Shown here in pieces: positions 9,877 through 22,053 of a stretch of DNA of 64,000 bases (positions are counted from its first letter, which is position 1; every line of letters begins with the position of its first letter). The stretch is taken from the NCBI GenBank assembly GCA_958510875.1, contig OY294070.1, positions 23,303,631-23,367,630 on the forward strand, given 5' to 3'. This DNA comes from Endomychus coccineus (taxonomy: Eukaryota; Arthropoda; Insecta; Coleoptera; Endomychidae). Both the position numbers and the translations under genes were made by a program. The notes beneath the pieces are model-generated. The model searched no databases. It had not been told where the DNA came from and was given only the letters and a program-made list of their open reading frames with translations.

Positions 9877-10921
9877 TAGTCGAGGAAATAAAGCACTAAA
9901 ATAGGCCCAACCTTCCATCACTGGTGTAGTTGGATGGATTGATAAGCGGGTTTCTGCATTCGATTCGTAAGGAAATTTAAGAATTTTGTCACGCGCTTGA
10001 TTTTTGCGAGTATCCCCCCAAATATAAAAAAATATCAATAATAGGAAAAAAAGCAATAGCTTGCGTTCTCAGTGTCACGACTATGAACTTTTTGAGTGTC
10101 ATAATCGTGATCAGCGACTCCGAAGACCCCGAGAGTCAGAATTTGTGACAATGAAGAAAAATTAACGAATTCCTAGAAGATGACGTAGATATCCAGGGCC
10201 ACAGAGATCTGGACACACCCCCACTAATTTGTCAAACTTTTTGTGTGTCATAATTGTGATCATCGACTCCGAAAACCCCGAAAGTCAGAATTTGTGACAA
10301 TGAAGATAGATTAACGCATTTCTAGAAGATGACGTAGATATCCAGGGCCACAGAGACCTGGAAACACCCCCAGGAATTTGTCGAACTTTTTGGGTGTCAT
10401 AATCGTTATCGGCGACTCCGAAAACTCCCGAAGGTCAGAATTTGTTGCATATTATGAAGAAAAATGAACGAATTCCTAGAAGATGACGTAGATATCCCGT
10501 CTCTGGGTATCCCCAGGTATTGCATGTCGTTATCATCATTACCTTTATATCCTCACTCGAACTGTTGACAAACATTAAAAAATATTTTTTAATTAAATTC
10601 ATGGACAGCCAGGGCGTCAGGACCCCCGTATACCCCTGGATAGTCTGAGGGGACCTCAAGGAATTTCATGGACATCATATTCGTGATCAGCGACACCAAA
10701 AGCCCTAGAGAAACCAATTGGAGTCAGTTTTTTCATTCACCTCAAAAAGTGCACTCAGAAAAATGTATTTTTGGCTGTAGAAATGCAATAAACTTTTTCC
10801 GCAAAAAACAAGCTAGGCACAAAATTTCTAAATTATCTTCCGAATCGAAAGCAGATAACTGCATCTCAATCCAACCGACTGCGCCAGTGAAGGAAGGTGG
10901 AATGCTTTATTTCCTCGACTA
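9877..10921. mobile_element. TAGTCGAGG foldback element, copy 1
   Basis: Begins TAGTCGAGGAAATAAAGCA and ends with its reverse complement. The inverted arms are about 115-130 bp (9877 to about 10010 with about 10805 to 10921). CTA is present on both sides (9874-9876, 10922-10924), a 3-bp target duplication. The loop contains three tandem units of about 149 bp plus a partial fourth, each with a copy of the GGTCGCTGATCACGAAT-type motif on the minus strand (10103, 10252, 10401, 10679). There is no coding sequence, so it is non-autonomous. Superfamily unknown; a 3-bp duplication would allow a PIF/Harbinger relation, but the termini do not prove it. Confidence 0.75.
10085..10495 (-). repeat. tandem repeat, about 149-bp unit, about 2.8 copies
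   Basis: Unit starts at 10085, 10234 and 10383, each with ACTTTTTG..GTGTCATAAT. Shared landmarks in order are the TCGCTGATCACGAT motif (minus strand), CCCCGA, GTCAGAATTTGTGAC and CTAGAAGATGACGTAGATATCC. The third unit diverges at about 10495. Confidence 0.8.
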
Positions 10922-10924
10922 CTA

Positions 10925-11855
10925 CCGCTGTGTTTGCAGTAAACATGGTGATGGTGCGGCCAAGATAAGATTGAGGTGAGGACATTATTTGCCTCAACTT
11001 TCAACCAGATGAACATTTTAGAACGTCTCGCACTTTCATGGAAACAACTGTGTCTATTTTAGTTTATAGTCAATGTTACCAAACCAGTGCCAAAGTTATA
11101 ACTTCTTCAGAATTGTTGAGATCTATATATTATTGGGTGATGATGAAGCGTGGAATGTTGGTGGTTCCTGGTACGCACAGATCGGTCGACTATAACTCCA
11201 TATGTTGTGCAGTAGTGACAAGTCCATACAGGTTTCTGCAAGTAACGTAAAGCTTTCTCCGGAAAGATTTCTACATATTTCCCCACTAATCGTAGCTTTC
11301 TACATTGTTTACCAGTAAATATTGTAGTTACGACAGTTAAGTTGTTAGATTTGAAGAGCATTTGTGGGATGTTTCGATTCATAATTCCAATTTCGCAACC
11401 ATCTTCAATTATTACAGTGTTACAAGAAAAAGTACCTTATACTGGTAGATTGTAACTAGTATCTAGCTCACGGCCGAATACACCTCCGCTGCACCACAGA
11501 CTCTCGATATAAGCACTTTACTCTAGCGCATGCAAACGTGGCGTTTTACCACCAAAGAAAGCGCCGACAAAGATGTGAGTTTATTCCGTATAAGTTGACT
11601 AACATGTCAATAACAGTTGTAATATTACGAAAATCTTTGACATTAGGACCATGCTGCTTCAGTATGCTTGCAGACTTGTACTATTGAAGGAATTGTTAGG
11701 AATAGGAAAACATTACTCCATTGTTTCATAATTCCTTGCTCTCTATTCATGTAAATTAGGTTGAACTTTCCATTCAGTCTAACATCGTGAATTTCTACTT
11801 GAACACTTCGAACGTAGCGCCTATTGGTTCTTAAGGTATTCAATGGCTCTACTTA
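10925..11855. other. no recognisable gene
   Basis: Only short frames with no family resemblance. No paired repeats noticed. Confidence 0.5.
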
Positions 11856-13262
11856 CGAGGACAAGGTGAAAAGTCCCTGAAAATTGAGCAAGAAATGATT
11901 TATTTGGTCAAAACTTATTTCTCAACATAATCTGCATGTAGCCCGATACACTTCGTCCAAGGTTTTTCTAATTTTTCGATCCCTTCCAAATAATACGATT
12001 TCGGCAATCCTTCTAAATAGGCGTTTGTTTCGTCGTTCGAGTCAAATCTCTTCCGACCGAGCCATTTCTTCAAGTTTCGAAATAGATACAAATCACGGGG
12101 GGCTAAATCTGGAGATTATGGTGGATGACGGACCAATTTTGCTATTGCGACTGCGGATGAGCCATTTTTTTTTTCCAAATCGGAATCGAATCGATTCAAC
12201 AGCTATGCATAATATACCATCTTCGTATCTCTTATATTGTCCGAGATCCTAATGATGTGGCTCGAATTTAAAATACCCTATACATCGAAGAAATATGAAA
12301 AAAAAGGAAATGCTGCAACAAATTATTATTGAAAGAACTACAAGAAAATTTGTGAATCCTATAGTTATTACTAAAAATCTAACGCACTATCAACAGTTCT
12401 TCTCTTCCAAAGTATGAGGATCCTATGGACGTTGAAAGCACCTCGTATTATTGGGGCTCACGTATTTTCCAAAATTGGCTTATTTCTTCAAATGAGACTT
12501 GTACAGTTTACATGGGGCTTATGATCGAAGGGGAAGTATATAGATTCAAGTTTACACCTTTCGGAATCAAGATTGCGTGTGCAGCTTTAGTAAGAACGAT
12601 GCATGAAATATTAAAGGAATATGAAATTTTAGTAGTAGACTACATCGACGTTTTCTCCAAGGAAATGGGGGAGCGTAAAAATCATATTAAAATAGTCTTA
12701 GAGAGCTTGTGATAAGGCAGAATTCAAGATAAATATTGAGAAATGTGAGTTCTAGAATTTTTGGGATATAAATTAAAAGAAAGGGGAGTAGAAATGGATG
12801 AGGATAGGATAGAAGTGATTAGCAAAAAACTGTCGCTATTCCTACTTTGTTGGCAGATAAACCCATTTCGGCCTTTTTCGGCTTCGATTTGCTAGGACAC
12901 TGTTTCGACTTTTCTTTGGGCTATGGTGTATTGTGATGGATCCATGTTTCGTCCACGGTTACGAAACTGCTTTAAAAGTCCTTTTTATTGCGCTAGCACA
13001 TCGCCAAACACTCCTTCGAAGTTGTCACAGGGTCGCGCTTGTTGTCAACATAGAGTTGAGATGCCCATACCTCAGCAATCTCGTGTACTTCAACTCGCCT
13101 ATCGTCCAATATCATGGATTTTATCGACGATTTCTGGCGTTGTAACCTCAATTGGACGACCAGAACGTTCGGCGTCTTTTGTGGTCATACTACCAAAACG
13201 AAAATCAGTAAGCCACTTATGAATCGTTCATAATGGACTGGGGCAATAATTTGTCCATACTT
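11856..13262 (-). pseudogene. mariner copy, minus strand, core replaced by Gypsy fragment
   Basis: The left end (11856, next to TA) carries the mariner 3' terminal sequence with AAGGTGAAAAGTCCCTG. The coding part then reads leftwards. At 12825-13262 the N-terminal half is seen (TTKDAERSGRPIEVTTPEIV, IHDIILDDRRVEVHEIAE, RDPVTTSKEC). At 11900-12200 the C-terminal part follows, with several stops. The middle of the gene, including the second catalytic Asp, is missing where a Gypsy RT fragment lies (12290-12822). The 5' terminus is truncated at about 13262. Confidence 0.75.
12290..12822 (+). pseudogene. Gypsy-type reverse transcriptase fragment
   Basis: Pieces in order are ERTTRKFVNPIVITK (entry to the RT domain), then VYMGLMIEGEVYRFKFTPFG and IKIACAALVRTMHEILKEYE, with the catalytic box degraded to VDYIDVFS in place of YxDD. 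KINIEKCEF and a degraded FLGY-type segment follow. Frameshifts separate the blocks. No LTR, protease or integrase is adjacent. The fragment lies inside a mariner copy on the opposite strand. Confidence 0.75.
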
Positions 13263-13324
13263 TTTTGAGGACCAAGGTGGCAAGGCGATGCTTTCTCAGT
13301 TGCACTAATAAATATGTAACAATT

Positions 13325-13660
13325 CAGGGCCGGATTTAGAGTTCTGGAGGCCTCGGGGCAACAAAGGAGTGGAGGCCCCCTGGACCCAAATTATTTCCCA
13401 AATATTGCCTGATTGGAGTTAGCAAATATAGATCAATGATTTCTGTTGATATTTGAGAACAATATAATCATGTTTGTACAAAGGTAAAGGTGAAGGTAAA
13501 ACAGCGAAAAAAAATATCAAAGGAAAAGTTGTTTACTAGTGTTTACTAGTTGGAATTTAAAAGATTTTTTTCTTCCGAAGTCTATTGTGGGGACCCCTCA
13601 TTTGTGGAGGCCCCGGGGTTGTGGCTCCGGTTGCCCCCCCCCCCCCTAAATCCGGCCTTG
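13325..13660. mobile_element. hAT-type MITE with CAGGGCCGGATTTA ends
   Basis: The left end CAGGGCCGGATTTA is matched by TAAATCCGGCCTTG on the right. Flanking 8-mers TAACAATT (13317-13324) and GAACAATT (13661-13668) differ by one base and look like an old 8-bp hAT duplication. The interior is non-coding, with a 14-C run near the right end. Confidence 0.78.
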
Positions 13661-13662
13661 GA

Positions 13663-13984
13663 ACAATTACGCTAATCCACTAAAGATACTATAACAGTAT
13701 TAAGAATCTCTCAGTTACCAAGTAATCATCATCAGCGTAGACAAATTAAAAAACAAAATGTACCTGTTTAATACTATTTGGGGTTAATGATGCAAACAAG
13801 GTGTTACTCTCAGCTGGAGATGAATCTGAGTTCAATAAATTGCTATTTTCGATCATCATTTTCATCTCTTCTACATTACCTAGATATTTGTCCGTACTGT
13901 GGTTGAAAGGTGATAAGCTTTCTTTAGACCTGTATTTAAAATATGTTCTGCTAATGCTGCTTTCTCACTATTTTATTCTATATA
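13663..13984. other. no recognisable gene
   Basis: Short gap between the hAT MITE and a PLE remnant; nothing recognised. Confidence 0.4.
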
Positions 13985-14530
13985 TGGGCAGAATGTTCTT
14001 TATAATGAGTTAAAATGTAAAAAGTCTATAATGGTACATCATACCTATATGAATAATATAAACGGTAATAAAGATAATTATATAACATTACCATTCATTC
14101 CGTAGATCCCAGAGAATATTAAGATATGTTTAAAAAGTATGACATAAATGTTGCGTATAAAACTACTAACAGTGTTGGTAAATATTTTTAGAATCTAAAA
14201 CCGTTAATACCTACAGATAAACATACCCACACGGTATATAAATTAAATTGTTTAGAATTTAGAATTGCGATGGGACTTATACAGGAATCTCTAAACAATA
14301 TTTATAAAAAAGAATATATGGCCGTGAGCATAGCACTATTAACAAGACATAGAAAATTCCACCCCCCTTGCTAAGCATTGTTTTGATTATAACCATAAGT
14401 TTGATTATGAAAATGTTGATATTTAAGCTAAAGAAATCAATTATTATGAAAGATCTATCCTATCACATGAAGCTTGATGCCAAGCCAGTGCATAGTAGAA
14501 CCGATGTACAATCATTGAGTCCAATTTAAT
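13985..14530 (+). pseudogene. PLE GIY-YIG domain remnant
   Basis: Broken frames match the endonuclease at 568-1230: NGNKDNYITLPFIP, KYDINVA, a VGKYF-type stretch, then HTVYKLNC in a shifted frame and the ISKQYL region as SLNNIYKK. Many stops and indels show it is older than the copy at the left edge. It lies in the opposite orientation to that copy. Confidence 0.7.
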
Positions 14531-15104
14531 TATTTAGGCACTTGCAAATTTCTACGTATTTCTTTATAATGTTTGAAAATGTGTATATGTGGAAAGCTGA
14601 TATACAAATCAGTAATATTGGTGCGGCACTGACATTTCTCAAAGTGGTCATAAATTTGAAACACTTCTGCTTGAAATTGTATGTACTTTATCGCAAAGGA
14701 AGACTATTCGTCCTCGTCGCCGAGATATGATGTCTTTAACTAAACAAAAATTACTGTGTAGTGATTTTTTAATACATAATAATAATAATATTTATTGTTG
14801 ATCAGGTTTTTTTACAGAGTAATTACATTATGAAAAGCTAATATTAATATATAATTATATACATACATACACATATATAAATACATATATTTTTTGTTAT
14901 TATAATTTAAGTATTCAGATTACCTTTATTTTGGGTTTGTGCTTGTAATCTGTTTACTCACTTGTCAGAATACTGAAATCAACAATTATTATATACAAAC
15001 TAAAAAATTTAACGAAAACTGTATCTAAATAAATTTATAAAAAAGCGAGAAAATACATTGAAAATTTTTTTTTATTATAAGATAGCTACATTAATCGATT
15101 TTTA

Positions 15105-15458
15105 TTACTCTTTGATTTGAATACAGTTTTCAATAATTTCTTTGTTTTGTCTGATCCATGAGTTTAAATTCTTACTAAATATTTTAAATGGTTTATTTTT
15201 ATGTTTTTGTGGTAATAAATTGTAGAGTTTTGGACCTAGATAGCTAATGTGTCTTTGACTGAAAGTACTATGTTTCATTGTTGTTATTAGTTGGTTATTA
15301 ACATTAGATCTTGTATTCATGCCATGTGTTGTGAAAATTTTACAGCAATTATTTTTATGGACAAATTTAATTAGCGATTTAACAAATAATAAACTTATTT
15401 CGAATAATTTACTCTCTGAAAAGAGCAGTTCGGTGGGATAGATTCTTGGCTTGCCCAT
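15105..15458 (-). pseudogene. non-LTR ORF2 C-terminus
   Basis: Contains HGMNTRSNVNNQLITT and KHSTFSQRHISYLGPKLYNL followed by LPQKHKN, matching the conserved tail of non-LTR ORF2 proteins (TRnr.....t...r.S....gp..wN.LP). It ends with a natural-looking stop 335 bp before the 3' tail. Confidence 0.75.
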
Positions 15459-15566
15459 AATTACTTTTATTATGAATTTCTCTATTATGTGTAGAGGTTT
15501 TAAGGTTGTCCTATATGCTACACCGTAGAAAGGAATACCATAACTTATTATTGATTCAATTAATGA

Positions 15567-16025
15567 TTAGTATATTATTTTTAAATCTTTGAGCTTAAGT
15601 ATGTTTCGTAATTGTTTGAATTTATATACACATTTTCTTATTTTATTAACAATATATTTTATACGTGTGTCCCATTTTAGGTGTTTATCGATAAATAATC
15701 CTGAATATTCAACCTCGTTTGTTCTATTTATTTTTAAATTGCATTTACAATTATTCGTATTGAGGCATTGACTGTCGTGAATTGTGAGATAATCGATTTG
15801 TGGTGAGTTTATACTATTGATTGCAAATGTAATAAATAGTGATTTAGAGTGATTTAATGTAAGTAGGTTTTCATCGAGCCAATTTTTTACTCTAGTTATG
15901 TCTTTTTCAGCAGTACTATATACTGTATTCCAGGTTTCTCCTATTATCAGTACTGTGTCATCAGCATAGCAGATTATTTTTGATGTTGTGTTAATCTTAA
16001 AAATATCATTAATACATATACACAT
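15567..16025 (-). pseudogene. non-LTR reverse transcriptase, palm and thumb part
   Basis: Shows the catalytic box CYADDTVLI, then NWLDENLLTLNHSKSLFITF and EVEYSGLFIDKHLKWDTRIK, the usual order in CR1/Jockey-like RTs. Earlier RT motifs are absent at the right edge. The frame is lost after LKDLKIIY and resumes downstream. Confidence 0.82.
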
Positions 16026-16059
16026 ATTTTGAACTCTTCAATTATTCGTGTTTTGTTCG

Positions 16060-16260
16060 CTAGGCTAAGTACCCATTCTAATTGAAATTAAAGCGATAAA
16101 GACGCTTATTGCTTAGTTGAATTAGTTTCCCTCGCTTTAGTTAATGTGAATCAGTTTTCAAACGTATTCTGATGGTAGTCGTGAGGCCGAAACCAACGTA
16201 CATGCGAAAATATAGTAGATATAAGAGTTGATGTGACCTATTTCATAGAATTCACAATTT
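16060..16260 (+). mobile_element. PLE terminal-repeat remnant with degenerate hammerhead
   Basis: Resembles the 3' half of the PLE arm at 1231-1577, including the ribozyme region, GTTGATGTGACCTA and a following TTCT block. The hammerhead-like core at about 16163-16206 reads CTGATGG...GAGGCCGAAAC, with A9 changed to G and a weakened stem II, so it is probably inactive. Confidence 0.6.
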
Positions 16261-17125
16261 ATTAGTTTTATAGTGTATCCACAGTTGTGATCTCTATTAG
16301 TATATTACTTTTTCATTTGGTCTAGATCTCACTTGCTAACAAAGCTTCCTAGATAATTATGTTGTAACTTCTATTACGTGATAATAAATTCGGACTACGG
16401 CCCTGCATCGTTTTGTTCGTTCTTGACATGACGAAGCAACTGTAGCAGATAATTAATCGTACTGTTTAGAAGCCTGCTATATTCTTGCATTGCCTAATAT
16501 TTTGACCGTGGAAATAATAAGTTCTTTGTATCGAAAGGAGCGATGCCGCGAAATAACTTGGACATCATGATTTTACATTATTTTATATCTTTGTTCGGCA
16601 AGACCGTAACGATTCCGTGTACGGTGTTAACGTTTTATGATATTTGATGAGAATGCCCGCATTGGAAACCGTTTTTGGGGAATGCGATTCACGTTTGTCA
16701 CGAATAAATATTCAATTTAAAATTTGAAAAAAAAAACGGTGGTATTTCGATCGTTTCACGGCTACGTTTTAATACGAAATTCATCAAGTGTTTGACAAGT
16801 TGTGACGGCATCTTAAACAAGAATATATTGATAAATTGTAAGAATTGAAGAAAAAACAAGTAAGCCTAGGATAGATGCGAGAATAATTTCACAATTGCGA
16901 GAATACGTTCTCTACGTGATTCCCAAGAGATTAGAAGAAATCAAATGACGAGCATAGAATTAACGACTATAAAAATAACACAATCCCCTCATTCCCGGAA
17001 CAAACATCAATTATTCATTTTGAAATTTCATTCGATCAAAATCATTAGTGCAATATTCCACATCTAATCTATATGCATCAAGGTGAAATCCTAAAGACGG
17101 GTATGAGAAAAATTGACTGTGATCC
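16261..17125. other. no recognisable gene
   Basis: No coding homology, tandem array or paired termini noticed. Confidence 0.45.
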
Positions 17126-17126
17126 A

Positions 17127-17296
17127 TAAGAGGGCAAAGTGAAAAGTCCCTAGAAGATAAAACAGATGGCGCCACACTCGAAAATCCCAAGTGACCATCT
17201 TTAACTAGAACGCAGTAAAATTTTCAGTCTGATACGTCATTCAGTTCTGTTTTGACATCCATCGAAAGCAAGCAACATTGAAGATTTTTTATAGGT
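17127..17296 (+). mobile_element. mariner 5' end fragment
   Basis: Matches the 5' terminal region of the mariner at 28981: GGCAAAGTGAAAAGTCCCTA, then ATGGCGCCACACTCG, CAGTTCTGTTTTGACA and AAGCAAGCAACATTGAAGAT. It breaks off before the transposase start codon. Confidence 0.75.
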
Positions 17297-17359
17297 ACTG
17301 TGAGTAGTTATCTCAAATACCCTAAAATGATTGAACTAATCTGAGTATTTCAAATATTT

Positions 17360-17830
17360 TGTGTAGTTCATAACTTGCATTATTTCGAATACTTTATAAG
17401 TATTTCAACTATCTGCTTCTTTTGTATTTCAAATACAACTTGCGGCATTTCAAATAATAGATATAATTTCAAATACTAGAGAGTATTTCGAATACTAGGA
17501 AGTATTTCAAATACTAGAGAGTATTTCGAATACTAGGAAGTATTTCAAATACTAGAGAGTATTTCAAATACTAGAAAGTATTTCGAATACTTTATTTGAT
17601 CGAAATTTCTGAGTATTTGGTATTTCAAATCCTTTAAGTAAAGTATAGTATTTGCTAATTGAAATGGCAAATACTCTGCGAAGTATTTGTTATTCGACAT
17701 TTGAAATATTTTTGTTTGGTATTTTGAATAGCTCTAATCATAATATAGTGACACAAAGTTCCAGGAAGCGCTAATTTAGCGTTTCGAAGACATGAATCAT
17801 ACGGAAATATTTTGAAAGATTACCGGAACT
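17360..17830. repeat. direct duplication, left copy, with 19-bp palindromic minisatellite
   Basis: Nearly identical to 18138-18596. It contains about five 19-bp units of the type AGTATTTCRAATACTAGRR, each itself a short palindrome (AGTATT/AATACT). The unit set differs slightly between copies (two fewer in the right copy). Confidence 0.8.
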
Positions 17831-18137
17831 TCCCGAAATTTCATTTGTGAAAAAGGTGAAAATATTCATACTGAAAACAAATCCATTATGTTCATAATGA
17901 CCTCTATTCACCTCCGATAAAGGATTCCTACCACTATATGTTATTGTGCAGCTCGCAAAATGAATACATCATAGTCATGAATTTGTTATGATCCCAGTTG
18001 ATTTTTCAGTATAATGAAGTTACGTGTTCATTTAAGCAAGTGGAATAAATAAACATCGATATTTTATTATTCGTATTTGGCGAACCGTAAAACCAAATCT
18101 CAGGTTACATCCAAATAATGAGAGATACATGGAGAAA

Positions 18138-18596
18138 AGTGTAGTTCATAACTTCCATTATTTCGAATACTTCATAAGTATTTCAACTACCTGCTTCTTT
18201 TGTATTTCAAATACAACTTGCGGCATTTCAAATAGTAGATATTATTCCAAATACTAGAGAGTATTTCGAATACTAGGAAGTATTTCAAATACTAGAGAGT
18301 ATTTCAAATACTAGAAAGTATTTCGAATAGCTACTTTATTTGTTCGAAATTTCTGAGTATTTGGTATTTCAAATCCTTTAAGTAAAGTATAGTATTTGCT
18401 AATTGAAATGGCAAATACTCTGCGAAGTATTTGTTATTCGATATTTGAAATATTTTTGTTTGGTATTTTGAATAGCTCTAATCATAATATAGTGACACAA
18501 AATTCCTGGAAGCGGTAATTCAGCGTTTCGGAAACATGAATCATACAGAAATGCTGAAACATACCTATACTTATTTTGAAAGATTACCGGACCGAT
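18138..18596. repeat. direct duplication, right copy
   Basis: Second copy of the block at 17360, about 310 bp after the first ends. It carries the same palindromic 19-bp units and the same downstream sequence through AAAGATTACCGGA. It abuts the foldback element that starts at 18592 and may have replaced that element's left terminus. Confidence 0.8.
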
Positions 18597-20022
18597 TTTG
18601 ATGTATGAGAGCTCATTCGATTTGTTTTGGCCTCTAAGTCCAAGTCTGCAATAGCTACATGGGAGAAAATGTCTCAGATTGTTAATAAACAATAAATATT
18701 GGCCAAAAAATGATATAACAATATATAAAAAAAATTAAACACGCTATTTTCCATCAATTTTTAGCAATTAAAGTAGAAAATTTGATCAATAAACAATGTA
18801 AATTTAAGGCTCATAACAATTTGTTAGTTATCTATTTGTTAATAAACAACAAAATGGAAATTTTCAAAATAATCAAGATTAGATTAATTTTCAGGTAATT
18901 TGAGGTCGCTGAATACGAATTCAATGTTATTTTTTCGATTGGCTATTAATCTAATTAGTTAATTATCAAATTAACCCAAAAAATAATCAAGACTAGAGTC
19001 ATTTTCAGGTAATTTGAGGTCGCTGAATACGAATTTGATGTTATTTTTTGAATAAATTGCTGGGAAACTATTTTTTATCAATAACATGAAACTGAGATAA
19101 AAACCACTCTTGTCCCTTTACGGTTATGGCCCTGGAGGTTGAGTTGCTGGTTCTGAATGTACCTCATACGTCCCTGCACTCCTGTCAGTTACCATGGCAA
19201 CGCGCATGTATAATTAATCTTGATTATTTTAGAACATTGAATATTTTTTGCTAATTCGCCAAGTGAGTATTATTAATTAATTGATTAAATTATTATTTGA
19301 TCCAAAAAGTAACCTCAAATTCGTGTTCAGCGACCATAAATTATAAGAAATTGACCTCATTGACCTTAAATTATCCAATCTTGATTATTTTGAGATTTCG
19401 AATTTTTTTGTTAATTCGGTAACTAAGTAATTATTAATGAAATAATTAAATTAACCTTTAGTCCAAAAATAACAATTAATTCGTGTTTAGTGACCCGAAA
19501 TTACCCGAAAATTACTGTAATCTTGATTATTTTGAGGCATTGAATTTTTTTGTTAATTCGGTAACTGAGTAATTATTAATCAATTAATTAAATCACCATT
19601 TAATCAAAAAAATAACATCATATTCGTATTCAGCGACCTCAAATTACCAGAAAATGAATCTAATCTTGATTATTTTTAAAATTCCCATTTTGTTGTTTAT
19701 TAACAAATAGATAACTAACAAATTGTTATGAACCTTAAATGTACATTGTTTATTGATCAAATAACTGCAATTTTCTACTTTACCAGCTAAAAAGTAATGG
19801 AAAATAGCGTTTTTAATTTTTTTTATATATTGTTATAACACATCATTTTTTGGCCAATATTTATTGTTTATTAACAATCTGAGACATTTCTCACTATGTA
19901 GCTATTGCCGACTTTGATCTAGAGGCCAAAACGAATCGAATGAGCCCTCATACATCAAAATCGGTATTTTACCTCAAAATTTTCCGCATTTGGGTCGATT
20001 TTGGCCTTTATTTCCTGGACTA
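18592..20022. mobile_element. TAGTC-AGG foldback element, copy 2, left end lost
   Basis: Inverted arms pair 18592 to about 18980 with about 19570 to 19964. The right arm continues to a terminus TTTATTTCCTGGACTA (reverse complement TAGTCCAGGAAATAAA), close to the TAGTCGAGG ends of the copies at 9877 and 52231. Tandem units of about 110-170 bp inside carry five GGTCGCTGAATACGAAT-type motifs: 18904 and 19018 on plus, 19319, 19479 and 19622 on minus. The outer left part is missing, so no duplication can be read. It has no coding sequence. Confidence 0.7.
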
Positions 20023-20750
20023 TGTAGTGAGTTGGTACTTTGTAATATTTGTTTGGAGAAGCTACTATGTTAGCGAAACTATAGTCACATTTATTCAGTA
20101 AGCTAGTGAAAATCGAACTTTTATTAGTTAATTAATTTAAGTAAGAAAAAAACGTTGAATAAATGTGGTGATATTCAACAAAGTAATTGTGTATTATTTG
20201 TTTGATTTGCTATCGGTCAGTAGATGCGCAAATGATCTACTTATCGTGAATGATTTATTTTTTTGTATCGCGTTTCCTGTATCAGTATATTTTCCAAGCG
20301 CACATTCGCGCCAGCATCAGAGGCGGTGGATCTCATTCATGTTCATACTATTTTAATGTTTCCCTGTTTCATGGCAACGACGATCCGAGTGGTAGCCATG
20401 ACGACACCGACCGCCTCGCAGAGAAAAGTCCTCTACGTTCCTGTGTATTTTACTTTTTAAGCAAAATAACTGCGGCCTTGTAGGTTGTACAAGCATAGGA
20501 GTTCTCTACCTGCCGGCATCGTGGCCTAATTAACTGGTAGATTGGAATTTCGTAATTTATAACTGAATACTTGACGCATAAGTAAAAGTTATTAATGAGT
20601 ATCATCCAATGGAATGTTTCTAAAAAATGATATTCAATAATATAGACTTACGAATACAAATATAAATATTCAAACTTCATATCTACGGCGTTACAGAAAA
20701 TATACGTTTTATCTTGAAATCTTATTGTGTAAGTCATATTTAATATGAGA
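20023..20750. other. no recognisable gene
   Basis: No homology I can name. Short overlapping frames around 20250-20480 look like chance. Confidence 0.45.
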
Positions 20751-20754
20751 GTGC

Positions 20755-21655
20755 TAACGCAGATATTTCAAATGACCATATAGTTAAGCAGGGCAAACCT
20801 CAGGGCTCCGTCCTTGGCTCCTTCCTTTCACTATTTTTGCAACTGATTTTGGCTCCCACATTATGCTTGATGATACCTCCATAGATTCTATCATCAAGTT
20901 CCTCTAACACAGAGGAATCGAGGAACCGTGTGTGGCCTGAATAGACTCAATGCTGAGGAACAGTATGATACATGCTACCATAATGGAAGAGACCGTAGTG
21001 GCCCAAGTAGCCAGAGGATGCACGTAGGGGATCTCCTGTGGAACTTGGTCAAGGACGGGTGAAGACACTACTGGGATCACCCCCTCTAATTGGTAATCCA
21101 AGAATAGGCAATGCTTGGTGCCTTCAGAATACAAAATACATTGGAGAATGTCCACATTGGGCCAGGACACATGAGTATCGCAATAATCGTAACCAGGGAC
21201 GTGTTAGACATGAGAACAGATCACATTCCAAAGCGATACCTACTCTTTCAACAACACATTCAGGTTATCAATACCAGAAAGGACTGAATGGGAACATGCA
21301 AACCTAGGCAACATTCTACAGGGGAAGATCTGGTATACAGACGGGTCTAAGACTGAACAGGTTCAGGTGCAGGAGTATACTCAAGAAACCCAGAGACTGG
21401 CTTGAATTATTCATTGGGTAAACACATCTCAGTCTCCCAAGCAGCCGTATATGCAATCCTTCAATGTGTGGAAGGAGACAACCAGAGAGCCATCGAAGAT
21501 GAGCAGATCCACATATTTATAGACAGTCAGGCTGTTTTTGAGGCAATGAGAAGTCAGGAAGTGGCATCCCGTCTGGTATGGATATGCAATGAACAACTTG
21601 AAATGCTGGCAGACCAAAACCGCGTTGAGCTGATCTGGGTGCCGGGACATTAGGG
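20755..21655 (+). pseudogene. R1/LOA-like non-LTR remnant: RT pieces and RNase H
   Basis: An RT substrate-binding motif is visible as KQGKPQGSVLGS near 20785-20820. A second RT-like piece, VAQVARGCT.GIS, lies near 21000. An RNase H domain follows: IWYTDGSKTEQ at about 21330 (first Asp), IHIFIDSQAVFEAM at about 21510 (second Asp) and RVELIWVPGH at 21625. Frameshifts and stops separate the pieces, and the two RT pieces may come from two different elements. RNase H points to the R1/LOA/I groups. Confidence 0.7.
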
Positions 21656-21798
21656 AACGACAGGCGATGGAAAAGCTGACGAACATGCAAAAAGGGGGTC
21701 GGAGAACACTCCAGATTCAGAACAGACCACGAGGGTACCAAAACTTACAGCACGAAGGTCTGTTGAAGACTGGATCATGGAAAACCAGAAAGGGTATT

Positions 21799-21852
21799 GC
21801 CAGATTTGACCCATTGCGATTTTTATCTATTTCCAAACTTGAAGAAATGTAA
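21799..21852 (+). pseudogene. mariner C-terminal scrap
   Basis: Reads FDPLRFLSISKLEEM, matching the segment just after the third catalytic Asp of mariner (APCDFFLFPNLKK-type). Confidence 0.55.
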
Positions 21853-22053
21853 CAGCGACTCTCTCTGTTTTCTATTGATTTCCTGGATCTTAAGGGTATG
21901 TTCCGTAAATAGCCGCGTCAAACCGGCCGGTTCCAGAATGTTTACTGAAATTTCGGTTATTTACGGAACGCCTTGACCGTGGTTTGTATAACCGTTGCTT
22001 TACGTTTTGTGTTAAAACCTAAAAATATAGTGTTTTGCTGTTTTGGTTCGCCT

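Larger units (their letters stand above)
14770..16025 (-). mobile_element. CR1/Jockey-type non-LTR retrotransposon, 5'-truncated
   Basis: Reads leftwards with the RT domain at 15567-16025 and the ORF2 C-terminus at 15105-15458. The 3' UTR ends at about 14770-14787 in an (ATT)n tail, typical of non-LTR elements. The 5' half (apurinic endonuclease and early RT motifs) is missing. A PLE terminal remnant abuts its right side. Confidence 0.8.

Noticed and set aside
11018..11382. Overlapping plus and minus frames of about 70-90 aa as a gene.
   Set aside because: Both strands are open over the same bases with no motif; no supporting signals.
20165..20483. Three overlapping short frames as a small gene.
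   Set aside because: They overlap in different frames, show no motif and have no codon or homology support.
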